A DNA stretch of 64,000 nucleotides from CAZLMG01 sp964560765 (GTDB lineage Bacteria; Bdellovibrionota_B; Oligoflexia; Oligoflexales; CAZLMG01), in contig CAZLMG010000021.1 of the NCBI GenBank assembly GCA_964560765.1, positions 1-64,000 of the forward strand, written 5' to 3'. The translations under genes were made by a program, and so were the position numbers. Numbering within the stretch: position 1 is the first letter of the stretch; every line of letters starts with the position of its first letter. Below are positions 49,740 to 59,000 of this stretch, in pieces. A model generated the notes under the pieces. That model had not been told where the DNA came from. It worked only from the letters and a program-made list of their open reading frames with translations, and searched no databases.

Positions 49740-50723
49740 GTGGAGGTTTCAATTGAAGAGCTCATTCGCCGAGAGTTTCTGACTGAGGCCATTGAGCTAC
49801 TCGATGCCAATGAGACGCTGTTTATGAAGTTGGAGAAGCAGGCAGATGATGCCGAGCTGATCACGGGCATATTTCGTAATATGCACACGCTAAAAGGTTC
49901 GTCGTTGGCGGCGGGATTCGAACAATTTGGTGCTTTCGCGCATCAGGTTGAGGCTGTTCTCGATGAACTGCGCGGCGGTACTCGTCGGCTAACCCCAGAC
50001 ATGATTCAGTACTTCTTGGAATGCAACGACTGGATGCGGCGCAGCATCGAAACTTTAGGCAGGGATCACCTCGCGCGACTCACGGAAGGTCCTTCGCTGA
50101 AAGCAACACCCCAGAAGACTCAGAAGGCTTTGAAGGCTCAGAAGACTCAGAAGGCTCAGTCCAAAAGTTCAGACAAAGAAGCAGGCAGAGCCAAAGGTAT
50201 TGTTCTCATTTGTGACGACGAGGCAGGCATCGTCAACCTACTCGCCGAGGCTACCGAAGAAGTTGGATTTGAGCCGCTGCGAACCCACTCGGGTCCGGAG
50301 GCGCTTGAACACCTGCGTCGTGGACTTGTTGATATCATCGTGACCGATTTGCGGATGCCAGAAATGGATGGCTTGCAGTTTATATCGGCCGCACGACAAA
50401 TCGACAAAACCGTACCAATCATTCTATGCTCCGGCTTTGCTCAAAGAGATCATCTGATTCAGCTCATGAAGCTTGGCGCGTTTGGCTTTATCGAGAAGCC
50501 CGTCGATATCGAGCACTACTTTCTGCTTTTGCATCAGGCGCATTTAATTAGAAAGATTCGCGGGTCCGTGGTGCAAATGAGTGGCTTAGCATTTAAATCC
50601 TACGTCGCCATGAGCCCCATATTAGAGGGCAAACAAGCCGCTATACCCAAGGAGGACGCGGAGAAAATCAAACGCTATTTGGAGGAGTTGTCTATCTTAA
50701 CAAATTTTGTCCTGAGCACATAA
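49740..50723 (+). CDS. HPt-receiver hybrid protein
   Basis: A 327-residue protein starting at GTG, after GGAGG. Residues 1-115 are an HPt domain with His49 in RNMHTLKGSSLAAGF. A lysine/glutamine linker (about 118-145) contains a nine-residue repeat of the type QKTQKA. The receiver spans about 150-275, with CDDEAG, phosphoacceptor Asp203 in VTDLRMPEMDG, and EKPVD at the Lys position. The last ~50 residues are helical and do not match an output domain. It could shuttle phosphate from either CheA to a downstream regulator. It is six bases upstream of the HEAT/HEPN-like gene. Confidence 0.88.
   Translation: MEVSIEELIRREFLTEAIELLDANETLFMKLEKQADDAELITGIFRNMHTLKGSSLAAGFEQFGAFAHQVEAVLDELRGGTRRLTPDMIQYFLECNDWMRRSIETLGRDHLARLTEGPSLKATPQKTQKALKAQKTQKAQSKSSDKEAGRAKGIVLICDDEAGIVNLLAEATEEVGFEPLRTHSGPEALEHLRRGLVDIIVTDLRMPEMDGLQFISAARQIDKTVPIILCSGFAQRDHLIQLMKLGAFGFIEKPVDIEHYFLLLHQAHLIRKIRGSVVQMSGLAFKSYVAMSPILEGKQAAIPKEDAEKIKRYLEELSILTNFVLST
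50112..50156 (+). repeat. 18-bp in-frame direct repeat in the linker of the HPt-receiver gene
   Basis: CAGAAGACTCAGAAGGCT occurs at 50112-50129 and again at 50139-50156, a 27-base period equal to nine codons. It encodes the flexible QKTQKA linker and could expand or contract by slippage without a frameshift. Confidence 0.85.
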
Positions 50724-50729
50724 GCGCAC

Positions 50730-53453
50730 ATGTCAAGAATAACGCCCTTCAAGCTGTCACCTGACACTCTCCGCCTGCTACAGGTGTTGGAGGCCACTAC
50801 CGACGATGCTATCCGCGACAGCGCTATCGCAGAGCTAGCAGCAAAGCCGGACACAGATAGCGCCCGCGTGCTGTTGGAAGCATTTGAGCGCTCGATGTGG
50901 CGCGACATTAAGATTCGTATCATTCGGGCGCTGGGCAGCGTCAATCAACAGCGCTCCACAGAGCGGCTGATGGCCATAGCGCTGCAACAGGAAGACCTTG
51001 GTCTCGCTGCAGAGGCCATGCTAGCACTTGGCCAAACAGACCGTCCTGATGCCGGGGAATTCTTGCTCAACATCATCGTTGATCCCATGCATCCCTTGTG
51101 TCGAGAGGCTATCATTGCACTGTCGAATCTGACGATGTTTCCCTGCGAAAGCCAGCTATTAGTTATTCTGAGCAAGAAAGATGGAGAAGTGCCTACAGCC
51201 ATCTTGCAGTACGCTGTGATCGCACTTGCCAGGCGGGGCGATTGTCGATGCTGGCCGGCGATTGAGCGCTTTCTTGACAATCGGGAGTGGCAAACTGATG
51301 GGTCATTGTTTAACACCATGCTGATTGCTGCCGGGCAATTGGGCAATCACGCTACGCTGCCAAAATTGTCGTCGATCGACACGCGTTATCGATTCTTTGC
51401 GCACCAATTGAAGCTGACCGCTATGGAGCACATCCACCTGAAGAATGAACGTCGAATAGAGGACGCCATTTCAGCTCTACTAACTGCAACCGATCGAGAC
51501 ACCCAGCGGGACGCCCTGCAAACGTTATATGAGTTCCCAAGAGAACGACTGCGCGAGGCGATCGAACTTTTCGCCAGCGAAGCTTCAGCAGCACAAAAAG
51601 GGTTAGCACGCTTAGCCCTGGTGGCTGCTGACACGCTCGCCGAGGATCTCGCTTTCTTGAAGTCGGCTTGGCACCATCTGTCAGTTAATCAAATCTGCGC
51701 CATCGTTCGCATGCATATGCAGCTGGACTCCAAGGTGTGCCACGCGACGCTCATCAACGAGCTCACACAAGAGCAGATACTCCAGATCTATCAAAATGTG
51801 TATTTTCCCACTGCCATCCACTATCTTACAGACTTGGCCGGGGCGAGCGATGCTCTCGAAAATGATCGAGTCCAGGCGATCAATGCCCTCGTCGGCCAAG
51901 CTCAGATGAGTGCCGGTCAAAGCGCGGTGTTGGAGCAATGCTCAGCAAAGCTCATGCAACTCATCAATCAAGAGAAGTCCGAGCGCGTTCGGGCCCGAAG
52001 TATTCGCGCCCTAGGTCAGCTTGGCGCTGCGTCTGATGCAGTTTTGACGACTCTTGGCACTCTCCTACGCAGTCGGGATGTAGCCTCACCATCAATTTAT
52101 CGCGCCCTGGGAAGTGTGGGCAATGAGCGCGCCGCGACGGTGATCTGCCGGCGTTTACAGACCATTAAGAACCGCGATGACCTGCAGCTAGAAATCGAGC
52201 ATTCCCTGTCGGCCCTAGCGAACTGCGGCGCCATCGAACAGCCACTGCAGCTTGCCGACATCAATAGCCATGTTCTCGAGCGCATGCGCCTTTCTGTTTT
52301 AAAAATTCTGACAACGAATCGCGCCGATGGTATGGCACCCTTCGTTCTCGCAGCTCTGCGACAAGAAGACTTTCAAACAAGAATGCTTGCGATTGCGGCA
52401 GCAAAAAGAAATCATGACGAGGCTGTATGGCTAGAGCTGTTTTCACTGCTCGACGCCACAAACCACTGTCTGCGCGAGCGAGCTCTGGATAGTATTTGTG
52501 GTGGAGGTGGACCAGCAGAACACCGTGAGCTTCTAAGCCTACTGACTCCCGACCGCTGCTCAAAGCAAACGGCACTCAAAGCCTATCGGACGTTAACGCC
52601 TAGCGATATTCAAAGCTACGCACCTCATTTACAAATTATCGATGCCTATCTGCAAACTGGACGCGGCGTATACGCAGATCCAGAGGTGATCAGTGCCGCC
52701 ATCAACTTACGTGACAATTTAGTGCTGAGTATCGTTATCCCAGCCTCTGGCACCAGCACAGCCGATGCTACCTCGCGGCATCATGCAGCTGACACGACTC
52801 TCTTGCGCGACCTCGCAGCATTTCAAAGTTACTCGGAAACGGTAAAATCTGTGTTACGAAACGCCGAACTAACCTTTCGCCACCCGGACCTGTTTGACGA
52901 ACGCGTAGATAAGTCAACCATTGTCGTGGAGTACGTCAAATCGATCGACCTGTGGCTGCAGGAGCGAATCGGCGCCTCAATTTTTCTTGAGCAAAACCAC
53001 GCCCGTATGTCCAAAATGCAATCGCGAATCGTCCAACTTCAGCTGGATGAGGGGTCGCAAAGTAATGCGGCGTTGATTCGGGATTTACAATGCGAGCAGC
53101 ACTTCTCACCCGATGAATTCCCGGGCCACAAGCTATTTACTTTGGCGAAGTCCATTAGCTCTGGAAAAATCGTTTATGATCAATACAAAACCATCGATGG
53201 GCTACGGGCATGGGCCCTTCTGCTGCTGCTGTTTGCTAGGAAGTTCAAGTTCCGGGGCGGTGAGGTCGCGCCGCTGTTCACTGTTCAGGATGCGTCCAAT
53301 AGCCTCGTCAGTAGTATTGCCGCGGACATGAACCGACTACAAGACTTGCGAAATCAGGCAGCCCATCGTGGCACCATGCTCCAATCTTCTCAGTTGACCT
53401 ATATTCGCGACCTATCGCTACAGGTGTTGAAAAAACTGGCCATGGTGTTCTGA
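50730..53453 (+). CDS. HEAT-repeat protein with HEPN-like C-terminal domain
   Basis: A 907-residue cytoplasmic protein, last gene of the che operon. From residue 10 to about 600 it consists of helical HEAT/Armadillo-type repeats, such as IRDSAIAELAAK, IRIIRALGSV, LAAEAMLALGQT and RARSIRALGQLG. The C-terminal ~240 residues form a different helical domain: VVEYVKSIDLWLQERI is followed by a long bundle ending in LQDLRNQAAHRG. Arg874 and His879 make an Rx4H motif, the signature of HEPN domains, many of which are RNases or nucleotidyltransferase partners. Function is unknown. HEAT proteins near chemosensory genes may act as scaffolds; the HEPN-like end is unexpected there. Confidence 0.8.
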   Translation: MSRITPFKLSPDTLRLLQVLEATTDDAIRDSAIAELAAKPDTDSARVLLEAFERSMWRDIKIRIIRALGSVNQQRSTERLMAIALQQEDLGLAAEAMLALGQTDRPDAGEFLLNIIVDPMHPLCREAIIALSNLTMFPCESQLLVILSKKDGEVPTAILQYAVIALARRGDCRCWPAIERFLDNREWQTDGSLFNTMLIAAGQLGNHATLPKLSSIDTRYRFFAHQLKLTAMEHIHLKNERRIEDAISALLTATDRDTQRDALQTLYEFPRERLREAIELFASEASAAQKGLARLALVAADTLAEDLAFLKSAWHHLSVNQICAIVRMHMQLDSKVCHATLINELTQEQILQIYQNVYFPTAIHYLTDLAGASDALENDRVQAINALVGQAQMSAGQSAVLEQCSAKLMQLINQEKSERVRARSIRALGQLGAASDAVLTTLGTLLRSRDVASPSIYRALGSVGNERAATVICRRLQTIKNRDDLQLEIEHSLSALANCGAIEQPLQLADINSHVLERMRLSVLKILTTNRADGMAPFVLAALRQEDFQTRMLAIAAAKRNHDEAVWLELFSLLDATNHCLRERALDSICGGGGPAEHRELLSLLTPDRCSKQTALKAYRTLTPSDIQSYAPHLQIIDAYLQTGRGVYADPEVISAAINLRDNLVLSIVIPASGTSTADATSRHHAADTTLLRDLAAFQSYSETVKSVLRNAELTFRHPDLFDERVDKSTIVVEYVKSIDLWLQERIGASIFLEQNHARMSKMQSRIVQLQLDEGSQSNAALIRDLQCEQHFSPDEFPGHKLFTLAKSISSGKIVYDQYKTIDGLRAWALLLLLFARKFKFRGGEVAPLFTVQDASNSLVSSIAADMNRLQDLRNQAAHRGTMLQSSQLTYIRDLSLQVLKKLAMVF

Positions 53454-53463
53454 ATTCAGGCAA

Positions 53464-53730
53464 CTACTCAGCAGCGCCGTCCGCATCTTCGCTGTCGATG
53501 CTGTAGTCCGAATCAGCAGCATCTGCATCCGCGCCAACATCCGAACCTGCTCCCGCGTCACCAGACTCAACGTCTATGGCAGCACCTTCGTTGGGCTGAG
53601 CGATATCAGATTCCGGCATGGCATCGCTGGCAGGTGCAGCGGCCTCTTCCTTTTTGCCACCCTCACAGCTCGATCCGGCGAGCAAGGGGGAACCAATGAC
53701 TGCGAGTAAAACGACCTTCAACAACCTCAT
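53464..53730 (-). CDS. Small acidic exported protein, probable lipoprotein
   Basis: An 88-residue protein from the ATG at 53730, preceded by AAGGAGG. A hydrophobic N-terminus (MRLLKVVLLAVIG) leads to LLAGSSC, an imperfect lipobox. After the Cys comes EGGKKEE, then about 60 residues made almost only of Ala, Asp, Glu, Ser, Gly and Pro, likely disordered and strongly acidic. It follows the pilin-like gene of locus B on the same strand, 114 bases downstream of that gene's stop, with an imperfect hairpin between. Its function is unknown; it may be a spacer or cation-binding lipoprotein. Confidence 0.65.
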   Translation of the reverse strand: MRLLKVVLLAVIGSPLLAGSSCEGGKKEEAAAPASDAMPESDIAQPNEGAAIDVESGDAGAGSDVGADADAADSDYSIDSEDADGAAE

Positions 53731-53763
53731 CCACCATCCTCCTTCATGCACGACACCGCCCTA

Positions 53764-53815
53764 GGGTAAATCCCAAAACTTCTACGCGAGCGGTCGGTAT
53801 TGTAGGGTTTTACCC
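53764..53815. terminator. Imperfect inverted repeat downstream of the pilin-like gene
   Basis: GGGTAAATCCC (53764-53774) and GGGTTTTACCC (53805-53815) pair with one mismatch around a 30-base loop. It may end the locus B transcript or affect the start of the next gene. No U-tract is seen. Confidence 0.3.
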
Positions 53816-53844
53816 CGAGGCATGAAGGGAGGCAATACTTTACC

Positions 53845-54402
53845 TTAGTCGCAATCCGTGCAAGGGATGGAATCAACTCGCTTATCCATATTTGACCCGT
53901 CCCATTCATAGGTCAAGAACATCAAATCCGCATCTGGATAAAGGGGGCAGCCAAACGCAGCTGGTGCGCCGGCAATGGGCGTCGAGCAGCACTTTCGGGC
54001 GCCACCAACGACCCGCTCCATGGCAAAAACCTGGAAAGATGGTGGGTCCGGAGGGTTCGTCTGGGTGCGGGTGGCATAGCAGTAACGCGACTGCTGGCAG
54101 TTCGAAACCTTAAATCCCAGAGCAATACCACCAGCTGAGGTGTTGCAGGTTTCCGGGCCACTGATATCCGTGCCCGTAATGCGCACGGGCATGGGACTTG
54201 AGTAGTAATTACCCGCCGTCTCATGGTAGCTCAGCTGTAGCCCAAATGCATAAGCCAAGCTCACGCGGGCCTCGGATCGCTTCGATTCAACGACAAAGCA
54301 ACGCAGCGACTGCGTCCCGATGGCGCCTAGTATTGAGATGATCCCGACGACCGTGATCAGCTCCACCAGCGTTAAGCCATCCTGGCTTTTACTATACTGC
54401 AT
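53845..54402 (-). CDS. Surface locus B: type IV pilin-like protein
   Basis: A 185-residue prepilin from the ATG at 54402 after GAGGAGA. The short leader MQYSKSQDG ends in the prepilin peptidase site G/LTLVELITVVGIISILG, with Glu at mature position 5. The C-terminal part has at least seven cysteines (including RCFVV, TCNTS, NCQQSRYCY, KCCST and IPCTDCD) and resembles minor pilins stabilised by disulfides. It is encoded just downstream of the secreted partner protein and probably in one operon with it. No pilus assembly ATPase or prepilin peptidase gene is in the window, so the machinery must lie elsewhere. Confidence 0.87.
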   Translation of the reverse strand: MQYSKSQDGLTLVELITVVGIISILGAIGTQSLRCFVVESKRSEARVSLAYAFGLQLSYHETAGNYYSSPMPVRITGTDISGPETCNTSAGGIALGFKVSNCQQSRYCYATRTQTNPPDPPSFQVFAMERVVGGARKCCSTPIAGAPAAFGCPLYPDADLMFLTYEWDGSNMDKRVDSIPCTDCD

Positions 54403-54421
54403 CCAACTCTCCTCATAGCAA

Positions 54422-56032
54422 CTACTGACCGTCAATGGTCACTTCGGCTCGAACCCGGCCTTCTGAATTTTCACAATCCAAGAAGTACTTCGCTAGTCCA
54501 GGAGTGGCTTTTACCTGAACTGTGCCCTTTGCCTTCTGGCCCTTTGCATGCGTCGGGAACTGTCCGAGAAGCTGCCCCGACTCTGACTCCAATTTACACT
54601 CCATCTGCCTTCCTTCGCCGCCAACCGGCTCGTCATTGGCGCTTAGCGCTTCTAGGCTCAATTCAACGTCGGCCCCCGAATCTGCTTTCAGCACACCAGC
54701 GCTACCATTCCCATGGAGTTGCACCGCAGGCACATGGGGCATACGCCCTGGACACTGCAAACCTTCGCAAGCGGAACAGTCTGCGAGCAGTGCATCGTTA
54801 CGATTGAACGCATTGCTTGGAGGCGCATTTCCCGCGCCATAGATTCGCGATCCGGCAATGAAGTGGCTGATGTAGGTTCCCGCCATCTCCTTGAACTCGT
54901 AAAAAATGCGGCCATTGCGGTCAGACAACTCAGAATTTACCCGCGAATGGGAATATCGATGGTCACGAATTTGTGCATCAGGTCCGACAAAATCATTTGG
55001 CATGAATGCCCAGCGTGAAGCCTCTTCACGCGTCATGTTCAGCTTCCCTATGCGCACGCTTTCGCCGCAGGAATGCTGCAGCTTTGTTGCATTCAATATG
55101 CACAGAGTCGTCTGATCGCCGCGGGAAGACGTTTGGCCGGACCACTCGAGGCTATCGGTGGTCGCTCGCCCAGGCAATCCTAGCAATTTCGGACTCTGGT
55201 AGTAGTTATGCACCGTCAATGAGAAGGCTCCGGCCGTATATGGATTGACACCGTGACTCGTCAAGATGCCATAATCAGCACCATTGGCAGCAGCCAATCG
55301 ATAATTGAAGGCGGATCGTACATAACTTTTTTGCTTGTAAGTTTCGGCGACGATATTGTGACGAACTCGAATTTTTAGGTAAGCCGCATTACCCAAGTTG
55401 TCAATTTTCTCCACTGCACCTGTCTCGCAGGTTGCTGTTGGATCGTCTGGCAGGAGACACTTTAGGCAAAGGCCCGAGATACTCTGCTCCGCACTCGTTA
55501 AGGAACAACCTGCTGGATTGCTGCCATTTAAGAGATCCACGTTACGCCAAGGGCGATCAAACAGCACCTTCGCCATCAAACCATCAGGTGAAATCTCTAC
55601 CGATTGGACGCGGGGTCGATCTGCTGCGGGTGACTCGCCCGCCGGCATCATCCCCGGCTGCTCTACATCCAAAGTTTCCACACCGATAATCTTGCCGAAC
55701 GTTGCGTGCGAGTTCAGAGAGAGGACAATGCCATACGCGCTTTCTCCAGACCAATTGAGAAATTCAAAGCCATAGGTATGAATGCTTTGGATATAGGTAA
55801 CGGGCGAGTTCGTTTTTGTGCAAACGAGGTCATCCTCGTTCTGAGGGCGCTTGGCAAAAACGACTTGTGATCCTTCGACACCTGCGGTCACAGTTCGAAC
55901 GGCATAGACTTGCGAATGCCAATGGCCTGCCTTTGGATTTTGCAGGGGTTCAGCATGCGCAAATTGAGCACAAACCCCGGCGCAAATGGCCGAAAATCGC
56001 AGGATACTGACCCTTTGTTTCACATTCATCAT
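54422..56032 (-). CDS. Surface locus B: secreted partner protein
   Basis: A 536-residue exported protein with a signal peptide ending at QFAHAEP. It is a paralogue of the locus A partner at 22290-23939, with shared segments LNWSGE, NVDLLNGSNPAGCS, SHGVNPYTAG, TLCILNATK, FMPNDF and CSACEGLQCPG in the same order. Instead of the Pro/Ser tail of locus A, it ends in an Ig-like domain of about 100 residues (VQLHGNGSAG onward) with two cysteines. Its ATGATG start overlaps the stop of the giant lipoprotein gene, so translation is coupled. The role is unknown; the pairing suggests that the two proteins form a complex at the cell surface. Confidence 0.8.
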   Translation of the reverse strand: MMNVKQRVSILRFSAICAGVCAQFAHAEPLQNPKAGHWHSQVYAVRTVTAGVEGSQVVFAKRPQNEDDLVCTKTNSPVTYIQSIHTYGFEFLNWSGESAYGIVLSLNSHATFGKIIGVETLDVEQPGMMPAGESPAADRPRVQSVEISPDGLMAKVLFDRPWRNVDLLNGSNPAGCSLTSAEQSISGLCLKCLLPDDPTATCETGAVEKIDNLGNAAYLKIRVRHNIVAETYKQKSYVRSAFNYRLAAANGADYGILTSHGVNPYTAGAFSLTVHNYYQSPKLLGLPGRATTDSLEWSGQTSSRGDQTTLCILNATKLQHSCGESVRIGKLNMTREEASRWAFMPNDFVGPDAQIRDHRYSHSRVNSELSDRNGRIFYEFKEMAGTYISHFIAGSRIYGAGNAPPSNAFNRNDALLADCSACEGLQCPGRMPHVPAVQLHGNGSAGVLKADSGADVELSLEALSANDEPVGGEGRQMECKLESESGQLLGQFPTHAKGQKAKGTVQVKATPGLAKYFLDCENSEGRVRAEVTIDGQ

Positions 56033-59000
56033 GGACTCACCACATAGATACGTTCGCCATAAACGGCATTACCAAACTTTACGCACAGGGTCCGCACGCC
56101 AAGAGCACCGCTGAGAGAAACACGGAATGGCTGCAGAATTCCAGACCCCGTTCTTTGAACTGCGGAAAAATCGGCAGCAAGTGAACAGGCCCCGCTGACT
56201 TCGGCGACCTGAATTTGGTGCGGAGCGCCGACAATGTTTTCGCTGCTGAAGGTGTTGTCATCCAAGAAAATGTCGACTTGGCCGGGCCGCATGTAATGCA
56301 CTGCGTCTAGCGAAGCGGCTGAGTCCGAACCGCCTTGTGCTGGTAGAGAGCCGTCAGACCCGCGGACAAAGAAAAAACCACCACCTACGCTGGCACTATC
56401 ATCACCGCCGCCATCATCACCCGGGTTATCGCCGCCGCCCCGCTCCTGCCACCAAGTCAGGATCATAGAATCACTGGCCACATTCCCGGCCGAATCTGCC
56501 GCAGAGAGCTCGATGGTATACATGCCATCGGCAGCTCCGGAGGTGTCAACGACTTGCACAAGGGGGGTTAGGGAATCCATAGGTACAATCTGCACGGCTT
56601 CAGCGGCAATCCCATCCACTTGCCGCCAACTCACTGTCACGCCGCATTCTGAGAACTGCGGAATGGCCTGCCCCTGCAGGGTAACGGCAGAGTAAGCCGT
56701 TAAATCCCCACCAGCGTTAACTGTCGGAGGCTGAGTCGAGTGCGCGACCTTTGCTTCGCCAACCGCGACATTACCGGCACGATCTGCAGCTCGAAATTGC
56801 AAATCATAGATGCCATCATCGGTAAACTGCAGCGTCGTGGACAGCGAATTCACACCTGTCAAAGATACGCCTGCAGAGTTAATGCTCCATGAATAAGATG
56901 CGACATCAACTCCACTGCCCGAATCTTCGACCACCGCCGAGCGGATCACAGATGCCGAGCGCGTGCAAAGCAGGCTGGGCATACTTATTGTCGGCGGAGT
57001 TGTATCGCGAATCATGCGCACTTCGTCAGTTGCACGATTGCCCAGTCGATCAACCACCGTCAAACGCACGATAGTCGCCCCTTCTGTGACACCGGTGATC
57101 GTCGTCGACAAGGTTTCCGAGTTCGAAAAGGCCACCCCAACACCGGAAACCAAGTCCCACTGGACCGCAAATGGCCCATACCCGGATGCCGCATCGATGG
57201 CCCCCGCATGCGTCACGGACTCTCTAAAGTATCGATCATCGCCGGCATCGATATTCAAAGAAGTGCTCGTCACCGTAAAGGTAAAGCGGCCGCGCGCTGT
57301 GTAATTGCTATAGCGGCGATCTTGGACAAACAATTCAAAAACATAGCTACCCAACCGTGGCACGCTACTGCTGGCAGTAACTACGCCATTCTGAAATGAC
57401 GAGGAAATGCTTACGTCGCCGCCGTCGACAGGGCCACTGACCATACCCCAAACAAACTGAAAATCACCTGAGCCACCGGTGACCCGGATGTCCGTCTTGG
57501 AAAAGCTTGGATTCTGCTGGGCAATATCACTTCCCATAGTCAGCGCAATGCTTGGGGGCGGCGGCACATAGGTGAAAGTCACCTGATCCTTGGCGACCAG
57601 CGCTTGAGGAATGTTATCATCATTGCGTGCGGTCAGTTCAAACACATAGTCTCCGCCCTTTTCAAGCGGAACCGTAACTGACGTGGTCAACGTGTTTGCG
57701 GAACCAAAGGCAACTTGCGAAGCGCTGACCCCCGAAGGAGCGCTGACCAGCGACCACGTCACACTCGTTGGCTGACCTTCAACGACAGCTCCATTCAATA
57801 GCCATTCCCGCTCTTCGCCTGACATGTTTTGCCCCGCATCGACCACCAGAGTTGGCTCGGGGCCGACACCTCCTAACAGACGAACAAATGGCATCCGTGC
57901 GCTTTGCCAAGGTACCAATTCCGGTGGCTTATTCGCAGCATCGGTCTCGCGCAGTTTTCCTGCGCCGTTATTTTCACTCATGGGAAGCAGGCTAAAGTAA
58001 GCATCACCCTGACGATCGACAATGTCAAAACTAACATAACCCACGCGAAAATAAGCATCAACGGGGGTACCTGCCCGGGCTACAAAGTAGAACGTATCGG
58101 TTCCGATATTCTGAATTATGCCCTGATTCGTGGCGCCAGAGCTATCCGCATACGAACAGAAGAAGGAATACAAGCAGAAGCTACGGTATAGCTCCGACAC
58201 AATCACCGTCGAGTTCGCCACCGTGTCCACCGCAGGCCGCACGCGTCGCATGTCGTAGGCTAGATTCAACGCGCCGCCGTAAAATCGAGCGCCCGCAGCT
58301 GCAGTCGATGCTTTACCCCAAATTTCGACGTAAACCCGGTCGGTCTGCGACATTTGGTCGATATCGGATGCAGGTAGGTCTGACTGGACATCATATGCAA
58401 TGCCGCGCTGCAATCGATTCTCACTGACCGCAGTTAGTAACAAATCAACTCGATCGTGCTCCGTCGGCCGTGTCAGTGTATAGCTGCGAATGGTTGGCTC
58501 GGTCTGAACGGTGCCGTCGGCACGCTTACCACGAAAGCATATAGTCTTCATTCCATCTTGTGATTCAGCGAAGCTTGCAAATGCCGGACGCGAACTCTCA
58601 CGCCAATCGCTATATCCAGTCAAGTCGGAGCAGCCGACACCGTCCCCATCAACTATCTTTAAGGAGTAAGAAACAAAATCCCCAGGATTTGCCGGCGTCA
58701 AAATTAGCGATTGCTGATTGGTAACCGCCTCAGGAACGCCGTTAAAGCAAATGGCTGCATTGGAACAGCCTACTTCTGTTGTTGACTCACCGAATTGGGC
58801 ACCTTCATCGTCAGTCAGCTTCAAGTAACTCTGAAGTCGGGAATTATAATAATTGACTCCATCGCACTGTAGGGTCCATTGGGCCCGCACTTGACTGACT
58901 TGGTTGTTGCTGCTCTGACGCAAACCTAAAAGTCGAACGATGGTTTGCGCAGTTACACCCGCCTCCAATGCTTTAAGGTTCAATTCGGCGATCACGGTAT

